This document shows, one piece after another, positions 21,693 to 26,966 of a stretch of DNA of 26,966 nt. The DNA is from a bacterium (GTDB lineage: Bacteria; Bacillota; Clostridia; Oscillospirales; Oscillospiraceae): NCBI GenBank assembly GCA_019424865.1, contig JAHYYS010000034.1:1-26966 (forward strand), given 5' to 3'. The notes under the pieces are model-generated. The model was not told the origin of the DNA, ran no database searches, and was given only the letters and a program-made list of their open reading frames with translations. The position numbers were made by a program, and so were the translations under genes. Positions within the stretch are counted from its first letter, which is position 1. The number at the start of each line of letters is the position of its first letter.

Positions 21693-22478
21693 ATGAACGT
21701 ACTGGTATGTATCAAGCAGGTACCGGATAACTCCGTGGTGCCCAAGCTGGACCCCAACACCAACCGCGTCATCACCGAGGGCGTGGAGGTTATGGAGAGC
21801 CCCTTCGACCTGAACGCTGTTGAGGCCGGCCTGAAGCTGGTGGAAGAGAACGGCGGCGAGGTCTCCGTCCTGACTCTGGGCGGCGAGGGCACCAAGACTT
21901 CCCTGCGCTATGGCCTGTCCATGGGCGCTTCCAAGGCTTACCTGCTGAAGGATGCCGCTTTTGAGGATTCCGACTCCTGGGGCACCTCTTACGGCCTGGC
22001 CAAGGCCATCAAGTCCATCGGCGACTTCGACGTCATCCTCTGCGGCAAGCAGGCCATTGACGACGACGCCGGCCAGGTGGGCCCCGGCATTGCCGAGCAG
22101 CTGGGCATTTCCCAGATCACCTATGTGAGCGAGATCGTTTCCGTCACTGCCGACACCCTGACCGCCAAGCGCGTCAGCCCCGCCGGCGAGGAAGTGGTCG
22201 AGGCCAAGCTGCCTGTGGTTCTGACCTGCGAGAAGTCCCTGAACGAGCCCCGCTACCCCACCCTGAAGCGCACCAGAATGGCCAACCGCGCTGAAATCCC
22301 CGAGATGGACTGCGCCGCTGTGGGCGCCGATCCCGCCAAGGTGGGCAAGAACTCTCCCTCCGCCATCAAGAAGCTCTACACTCCCGCCCCCCGTCAGAGC
22401 GGCGAGCTGATTAAGGGAGATCCGGAAGAGATCGCGAAGATCGCCGTGCAGAAGCTTGTTGAGCAGAAGATCATCTGA
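21693..22478 (+). CDS. etfB: Electron transfer flavoprotein beta subunit
   Basis: A 261-aa EtfB of normal length. It starts MNVLVCIKQVPD, has the 'PFDLNAVEAGLKLVEENGG' helix, and the nucleotide-binding stretch 'CGKQAIDDDAGQVGPGIAEQLG' (about 114-135, described here in part). Etf carries electrons between acyl-CoA dehydrogenases and NADH, ferredoxin or quinone. In anaerobic clostridia, Bcd/Etf and caffeyl-CoA reductase/Etf complexes bifurcate electrons from NADH, with a second FAD in EtfB. The local motif is compatible with that group but does not prove it. GGGAGG lies 7 nt before the ATG. It is the first of the etfBA pair, with 19 bp to etfA. Confidence 0.95.
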   Translation: MNVLVCIKQVPDNSVVPKLDPNTNRVITEGVEVMESPFDLNAVEAGLKLVEENGGEVSVLTLGGEGTKTSLRYGLSMGASKAYLLKDAAFEDSDSWGTSYGLAKAIKSIGDFDVILCGKQAIDDDAGQVGPGIAEQLGISQITYVSEIVSVTADTLTAKRVSPAGEEVVEAKLPVVLTCEKSLNEPRYPTLKRTRMANRAEIPEMDCAAVGADPAKVGKNSPSAIKKLYTPAPRQSGELIKGDPEEIAKIAVQKLVEQKII

Positions 22479-22497
22479 TTGAAGGGAGAAGCATAAT

Positions 22498-23499
22498 ATG
22501 TCTAACAAGAATAGCGTATGGGTCTGCCTGGAGCAGACCGGCGGAAAGATTGCCGGCGTCTCCTATGAGATGCTCAGCGGGGCCAGAAAGCTGGCCAACG
22601 AGCTGTCTGGCGAGGTGTGCGCCGTCCTGATGGGCCATCAGGTCCAGGAGCAGGCCAAGGAAGCCTTTGCCTATGGCGCGGACAAGGTCTATGTCTGCGA
22701 CAACGAGAACCTGGAGTACTACAACACCGGCGCCTACTGCAAGGTGCTGGAGAACCTGGTCAAGGAGAATGAGCCCGCGATCCTGCTCCTGGCCGCCACC
22801 ACCAACGGCCGCGACCTGGCCGGCCGTCTGGCCAGCCGTCTGGAGACCGGCCTGGCCGCCGACTGCACCGCTCTGGCTCTGGAGGACGGTCAGCTGATTG
22901 CCACCCGTCCCATCTACGGCGGCAACATCATGGCCGAGGTCGTCTTCCCCGAGAAGCGCCCCGCCATGTGCACCATCCGCGGCAACGCCCTGTCCAAGGA
23001 CGAGCCCGATGCCTCCAAGACCGGCGAGATCATCAACGTGGCCTATGACGTGGACGACGCCGAGCTGCGCACCAAGGTGAAGGAGATCATCGAGAAGGCC
23101 AGCGGCGAGATCAGCCTGGCTGACGCTCAGATCATCGTCTCCGGCGGCCGCGGCCTGGGCGATCCCAGCGGCTTCGACCTGATCCGTGAGGCTGCCGCCG
23201 CTCTGGGCGCCGCTGTCGGCGCTTCCCGCGCCGCCGTGGACGCCGGCTGGATCCCCTATGAGCACCAGGTTGGCCAGACCGGCAAGACCGTGTCCCCCAA
23301 GCTGTACATCGCCTGCGGCATCTCCGGCGCTCTGCAGCACCTGGCCGGCATGAAGACCTCCGACGTGATCGTGGCTATCAACAAGGACGAGGAGGCCCCC
23401 ATCTTCGGCGTGGCCAACTACGGCATTGTGGGCGACCTGTACAAGGTTCTGCCTGTCATGATTGAGGAGATTAAGAAGGTTATGGCTGAGCGCCAGTAA
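22498..23499 (+). CDS. etfA: Electron transfer flavoprotein alpha subunit
   Basis: A 333-aa EtfA. The C-terminal FAD domain is clear: 'VSGGRGLGDP' (about 215-224), 'SRAAVDAGW', 'GQTGKTVSPKLYIACGISGA' and 'VAINKDEEAPIF', which are the standard FAD-binding signatures. No ferredoxin extension is present. It partners EtfB (19 bp upstream, GAAGGGAG ribosome binding site) and should pass electrons to or from both acyl-CoA dehydrogenases of the cluster. A strong terminator follows, so it is the last gene of the plus-strand block. Confidence 0.95.
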   Translation: MSNKNSVWVCLEQTGGKIAGVSYEMLSGARKLANELSGEVCAVLMGHQVQEQAKEAFAYGADKVYVCDNENLEYYNTGAYCKVLENLVKENEPAILLLAATTNGRDLAGRLASRLETGLAADCTALALEDGQLIATRPIYGGNIMAEVVFPEKRPAMCTIRGNALSKDEPDASKTGEIINVAYDVDDAELRTKVKEIIEKASGEISLADAQIIVSGGRGLGDPSGFDLIREAAAALGAAVGASRAAVDAGWIPYEHQVGQTGKTVSPKLYIACGISGALQHLAGMKTSDVIVAINKDEEAPIFGVANYGIVGDLYKVLPVMIEEIKKVMAERQ

Positions 23500-23530
23500 G
23501 ACCTCCGGCTCTCTGACTTACAAAGCACAG

Positions 23531-23566
23531 GGCGGGCCCCATGATTGGGGCCCGCCTTCTTTTATC
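23531..23566 (+). terminator. Rho-independent terminator after etfA
   Basis: A perfect 10-bp G/C stem (23531-23540 with 23547-23556, 6-nt loop ATGATT) is followed by TTCTTTTAT. It lies 32 bp past the etfA stop. Confidence 0.93.
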
Positions 23567-23605
23567 AAAAAGCGGCGCGCCATTTCAAACGAAATGGCGC
23601 GCCGC
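23567..23605 (-). terminator. Rho-independent terminator of the SARP/MalT-like regulator gene
   Basis: A perfect 15-bp stem (23572-23586 with 23591-23605, loop AAAC) is followed on the minus strand by TTTTT. It lies 14 bp past the regulator stop and abuts the etfA terminator, so the convergent units are insulated by back-to-back terminators. Confidence 0.92.
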
Positions 23606-23619
23606 TCTGCTTGCTCTTC

Positions 23620-26600
23620 TTATCCCTGCCTGAACAGCTGGTTGAGCAGATTGATTTCGTACTTGTCCAGATGCTGGTTCAGATTTTTCATGGCTCTGCG
23701 GTAATAGTGGTCGGGGCTGTCCCGCAGCGTCTCTCCAAAAATCTCCCAGATCTCCTGATCCTTCTCCCCCATTTTACAGATCAGTGCCTCCGCAAAATAC
23801 ACCGTACCAAAATCGCTGGGATTTTTGATATACCCCATGTTCTGCCGGGCACTGACCAGATATTCCAGCGCCTTCTGATACTGATGCTGTCCAATCAGCG
23901 TCAGCGCCATATAGGAATCCAGAATGGAGCGCTTCCAGAAGGAGTCAAACTGCCCATACAGTCCGTAGGCCTTGTCAAAATACATCTGGGCAGCAGACAG
24001 GTTCTGCTGAAAATAGGCCGTCTTTCCGGCGTTGATATAGAAGACGGACAGGCTGGAAAGGGCGTTGCCCGGACAGAGGGAGATGGCCTTGCCGAACAGG
24101 TTCAGCGCATCGGTATATTTCTCCTGGGCCTGCCGGATCTCTCCGATATAGTTATAGGCCGCAGCGATATTGGCTGCATACTGCCGCGCCATCTCCTTGG
24201 TGACCGACAAAGACTGGATGGACTCCATCAGATAGGACTCCGCCAGGCGATAACTGCCGCCCATCATGTAGTACAGTCCGCGCAGCCGCAGAAATACGCC
24301 GATCTCTCTGTGATAGTTCCGGGCCACCGCCAGCTCCAGCGCCAGCTCCACATATTCCCCCATCCGCTTGGTGTCGTTAATCTGCAGATAGTAGAAAATC
24401 AGCTGTTTATAGCCCTCCAGGGTATAGTCGTAATTTTCAATCTGCCTGGACTTATCAATCACATACATAATGTCATTGATGCCGTCCTCATACCGCCCCT
24501 CCATGATATAATAGCGGCCCTTCATATAGAAGAATTCCAGCTCCAGCAGCGCCAGCTCCATCGAGCCCTGGGCCATGTCCCGGACCTCCCGGAAGCTGGC
24601 TTCAAGATTGCTGAACAGCGCTTCAATCTTATCTCTGGAAATATAGACCTTGACGTCCGAGTCCATCTCCAGATTGTCCAGGATGGGGAACATCAGGTGG
24701 CTGAAGTTGAGGTGGTCATTCAGATTTGCAATTCTGTATTTGAGTACCTTGAGATAGTCCCCGGAGGCGGAGAAATGGTAAATCAGCTTGGCATAGAGCT
24801 TGTTATCCTTCTTGCCGCTGCTGTTGATCTCCTCCTCCAGCAGTACCCCGACTTTCTGGTGAAGGGCCTTCTTTCGGGAGGCGGGCAGCGTCATATAGCA
24901 GTACTCCCGCAGTTTCCCATGGGTAAACAAAATAGCAGGTCCTTTATCGGTCTCCTGCTCCGACAAAATATCCCGGTTCTCCAGGTTCCCCAGCAGCTGC
25001 AGCAGCTCTTCCCCCGTCTTCCCGGTCAGCTGCTGCACCATGCGCAGGGGAATCTCGTCATAGAACAGGGAGATATCCCGCGCAAAGTCCAGCTCCTCCT
25101 GGCTGAGATAGAGAAAGCGCCCCTTCACGGAATCTGTCATCGCCTGGGTGATGGTGTTCATGCTGTCTCCGCGCTTCATACCGGCGATATATTCACTCAG
25201 CAGCAGGGGATTTCCCTCTGTCTCGCCGTAGATCCGCTCCAGCGTCTCCCCCTCCACCGCCTTTCCCGGCAGGGCCTTTTCAATCAGGTGGTGGCAGGCC
25301 TCAATGGTAAAGCGCTCCAGCTCAATCATCTGCAGGCGGTTATAGCGGCTCAGCTCTGTCAGGGTGTCCTCCAGCGCCCGGCTGTACTCCTTGGTGCAGG
25401 TGCCCAAAAGCATCACCTGGGTGGGATCGGTCTCCAGCAGCACCGCCGTCAGCAGACGCAGGCTGTCCGCATCCATCCACTGCAGATCCTCAAATACCAG
25501 AATGACCTGCCTTTGCGCAGCCAGAGCCCGCACCGACTCCCCCATAATATGAACGACAGCCGAAAACGGGAGCTTCCCTGTGGTCTCATTGGGAAGGTTG
25601 TCCATAAAATCAGGAAAAACCTGTACCATCAGATCCTTCCACGCTCCCGGCAGAATCTGGCGCTCCCGGCGGGTCAGTGTCTCAATCTCCTCCGCAGCTC
25701 TGCGCCAGGGACGCAGAAACAGCCCCTGTTCCACCTGGCAGCAGCGCACTTCCAGGACAATAAAATTGTCCGCCGCTTCTTCCAGAAATCTGCGCTTCAG
25801 CGTCGATTTTCCCGACCCCGGCTCCCCGCGTATTACCAGCGACCTGCCGTCCTTCTTCTGCTTGAAGTCCAGAAGCGTCTTTTCCAGCGCCGCAATCTCT
25901 TCCAGCCGCCCGTAGAAAAATGAGTCGTCCAGGGTGCGCTCCTTCCCCTCGCCAAAATTCATCTGCCGCAGGGAGCGCTCATAAATTTCCTTGGTCTTCT
26001 GGTCGGGCTCCACGCCCAGCTCTCTGCGCAGCAGCTTGGACAGCTCATAATAGGTTTCAATGACCTTGCCGTTGCGCCCTGTGTCCTGATAAAACCGCAT
26101 CAGCAGGCGGAAGTTGCGCTCGTCGTATTCGTCCAGTTCAATCAGCCGCTGAATCCGGTCCTCTACATTGACATAATTCTGGTTTTGTATGTCCTCCTCA
26201 ATTTTCAAATAGCACTCCGAGGAAAACTTTTCTTTCAGATAATTTCTGGTTTTTACAATCCAGTACTCATATGCCTCAGACCCCTTGAGGAAAAAGCCCT
26301 GGAGGAAATCCCCCGTATACAGGTCCATGTGCTCTCTGGGGGCGCTGGAGAAAACGTCCACATCGATCTCAATCTCCAGGTCCTGATTGAGGATCAGAAC
26401 AGACTTCTTGGGGGAGACTATAATATCCAGTCCCAGAGAGCGCTTGGTCTGATAGACCGCGTTGCGCAGGTTCTTTTTTGCTGTCTCCTCATTCTCGTCC
26501 GGCCACAGCAGTCCGGCTATCTCCGTGCGGCTGACTACCTTGTTGATGAGCATATAGTAAAGCAGGGCGTTGATCTTTGCATAAGGCAGAAATACACTCT

Positions 26601-26655
26601 GTCCATCCTTCGTGATCTGGGGGACCCCAAACAGTTTACAAGAGATCTTACTCAT
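23620..26655 (-). CDS. Large SARP/MalT-like transcription regulator: winged helix + BTAD + AAA ATPase + TPRs
   Basis: A 1011-aa cytosolic regulator. The N-terminus (about 1-100) is an OmpR/PhoB-type winged helix ('SRTEIAGLLWPDENEETAKKNLRNAVYQTKR' region), followed by a bacterial transcriptional activation domain (about 105-230, ending 'RRELGVEPDQKTKEIYERSL'). An STAND-type ATPase follows, with Walker A GEPGSGKST (277-285) and Walker B VILVFED (384-390). The C-terminal half (about 600-1011) consists of helical TPR-like repeats. The design matches large SARP or MalT-like activators that bind an inducer through the TPR/ATPase part. AGGAG lies 9 nt before the ATG. It is convergent with the acyl-CoA cluster and is the only regulator nearby, so control of that cluster is likely but inferred. 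Regulation of the unread gene to the right is the alternative. Confidence 0.92.
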   Translation of the reverse strand: MSKISCKLFGVPQITKDGQSVFLPYAKINALLYYMLINKVVSRTEIAGLLWPDENEETAKKNLRNAVYQTKRSLGLDIIVSPKKSVLILNQDLEIEIDVDVFSSAPREHMDLYTGDFLQGFFLKGSEAYEYWIVKTRNYLKEKFSSECYLKIEEDIQNQNYVNVEDRIQRLIELDEYDERNFRLLMRFYQDTGRNGKVIETYYELSKLLRRELGVEPDQKTKEIYERSLRQMNFGEGKERTLDDSFFYGRLEEIAALEKTLLDFKQKKDGRSLVIRGEPGSGKSTLKRRFLEEAADNFIVLEVRCCQVEQGLFLRPWRRAAEEIETLTRRERQILPGAWKDLMVQVFPDFMDNLPNETTGKLPFSAVVHIMGESVRALAAQRQVILVFEDLQWMDADSLRLLTAVLLETDPTQVMLLGTCTKEYSRALEDTLTELSRYNRLQMIELERFTIEACHHLIEKALPGKAVEGETLERIYGETEGNPLLLSEYIAGMKRGDSMNTITQAMTDSVKGRFLYLSQEELDFARDISLFYDEIPLRMVQQLTGKTGEELLQLLGNLENRDILSEQETDKGPAILFTHGKLREYCYMTLPASRKKALHQKVGVLLEEEINSSGKKDNKLYAKLIYHFSASGDYLKVLKYRIANLNDHLNFSHLMFPILDNLEMDSDVKVYISRDKIEALFSNLEASFREVRDMAQGSMELALLELEFFYMKGRYYIMEGRYEDGINDIMYVIDKSRQIENYDYTLEGYKQLIFYYLQINDTKRMGEYVELALELAVARNYHREIGVFLRLRGLYYMMGGSYRLAESYLMESIQSLSVTKEMARQYAANIAAAYNYIGEIRQAQEKYTDALNLFGKAISLCPGNALSSLSVFYINAGKTAYFQQNLSAAQMYFDKAYGLYGQFDSFWKRSILDSYMALTLIGQHQYQKALEYLVSARQNMGYIKNPSDFGTVYFAEALICKMGEKDQEIWEIFGETLRDSPDHYYRRAMKNLNQHLDKYEINLLNQLFRQG

Positions 26656-26760
26656 ACCCGGTTTCTCCTATTCCCAGCAAGACAGCTTCTGTACCGCGCT
26701 GTATCTTATAAAATGCGGTCAAAAGGCACCAAATCGGTACAGTTTTCACCAGTCAGGACT

Positions 26761-26789
26761 ATTATAGCTCGAACTGATGCCGCTTGCAA
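26761..26789 (-). promoter_or_regulatory. Strong sigma-A type promoter of the regulator gene
   Basis: On the minus strand TTGCAA (26784-26789) and a consensus TATAAT (26761-26766) are separated by 17 bp. The leader to the ATG at 26655 is about 100 nt. Confidence 0.82.
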
Positions 26790-26843
26790 CCTATTTCTTC
26801 CCTTAAGGGCCGCGCTGTTTGGAGCAAATCTGGTTCTTTCCCG

Positions 26844-26888
26844 AAAAAAAGCATCGCAGGCCCCGAAAGGGACCCGCGATGCTTTTTC
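26844..26888. terminator. Bidirectional Rho-independent terminator
   Basis: GCATCGC (26851-26857) pairs with GCGATGC (26876-26882), with further inner pairing of CCC/GGG. T runs stand on both sides: TTTTT on the plus strand and seven T on the minus strand (from 26844-26850). On the minus strand it lies about 30 bp past the stop of the gene entering from the right edge. Confidence 0.8.
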
Positions 26889-26911
26889 TTACGCCCGGCT
26901 GATGCCCTGTA

Positions 26912-26966
26912 TCACACAATGACGCCGCGCTTAATTACAGTATCGGCCAGGTTGCTGCCCACGCGG
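26912..26966 (-). CDS. 3' end of an unidentified gene (C-terminal 17 residues only)
   Basis: A minus-strand frame open to the window edge ends at TGA (26912-26914) with the C-terminus RVGSNLADTVIKRGVIV. A good terminator follows, which supports a real gene end. I do not recognise the family from this fragment. Confidence 0.45.
   Translation of the reverse strand, partial: RVGSNLADTVIKRGVIV

Noticed and set aside
23545..25923. A 792-codon plus-strand frame opposite the regulator gene
   Set aside because: It starts inside the etfA terminator region and crosses two terminator hairpins. The antisense regulator has intact Walker motifs and a promoter.
1..26966. CRISPR arrays, prophage, integrase or IS transposase genes
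   Set aside because: No regularly spaced repeats and no transposase, integrase or phage structural motifs were seen. The only repeat family found is the hairpin element at 12762 and 14966.

Overview
The window (26,966 bp, GC-rich) looks like the chromosome of an anaerobic Gram-positive Clostridia member, most likely a gut Oscillospirales/Oscillospiraceae-type butyrate producer. The grounds are a Bcd-type acyl-CoA dehydrogenase/Etf gene set, a family III CoA-transferase, an S-layer-homology (SLH) anchored surface enzyme, zinc-ribbon/kinase membrane proteins and strong GGAGG ribosome binding sites. The genus is inference; no 16S or similar marker is present.

Layout, left to right. (i) 1-100: 3' part of an initiator tRNA and its terminator. 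(ii) 312-2459 (+): a membrane Ser/Thr kinase with an N-terminal zinc ribbon and a C-terminal leucine-rich-repeat ectodomain. (iii) 2692-12499 (-): a two-gene unit, a YibE/F-type membrane protein followed by a giant (2872 aa) secreted SLH protein that fuses a GH97-like glycosidase, two beta-helix modules, two jelly-roll-like repeats, a metallophosphatase and a choice-of-anchor-I-like beta-propeller. (iv) 12967-14944 (-): a compact kinase plus a zinc-ribbon/TM/beta-helix protein, one nucleotide apart, flanked by two inward-facing copies of a structured repeat (12762-12881 and 14966-15170). (v) 14945-16104: a gene-poor stretch with the second repeat, a large hairpin, and a promoter followed by an attenuator-like leader. 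(vi) 16105-23499 (+): acyl-CoA dehydrogenase 1, YjiH-type transporter, CaiB/BaiF-type CoA-transferase, acyl-CoA dehydrogenase 2, EtfB and EtfA. (vii) 23620-26655 (-): a 1011-aa SARP/MalT-like ATPase regulator convergent with the metabolic genes. (viii) The last 55 bases hold the 3' end of an unidentified minus-strand gene.

How the genes may work together. The plus-strand metabolic block has the parts expected for uptake of a carboxylic acid, transfer of CoA to it, and reduction (or oxidation) of the 2,3 bond by Etf-linked flavoenzymes. It resembles the logic of carnitine (cai/fix) or caffeate (car) respiration, but has no CoA ligase or hydratase in the window. The substrate cannot be read from the sequence. 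The adjacent large regulator is a natural candidate controller. The two kinase loci share one design: cytosolic zinc ribbon, kinase activity in cis or in trans, one TM helix and an external solenoid. They may be related surface-sensing systems, with the giant SLH enzyme encoded between them.
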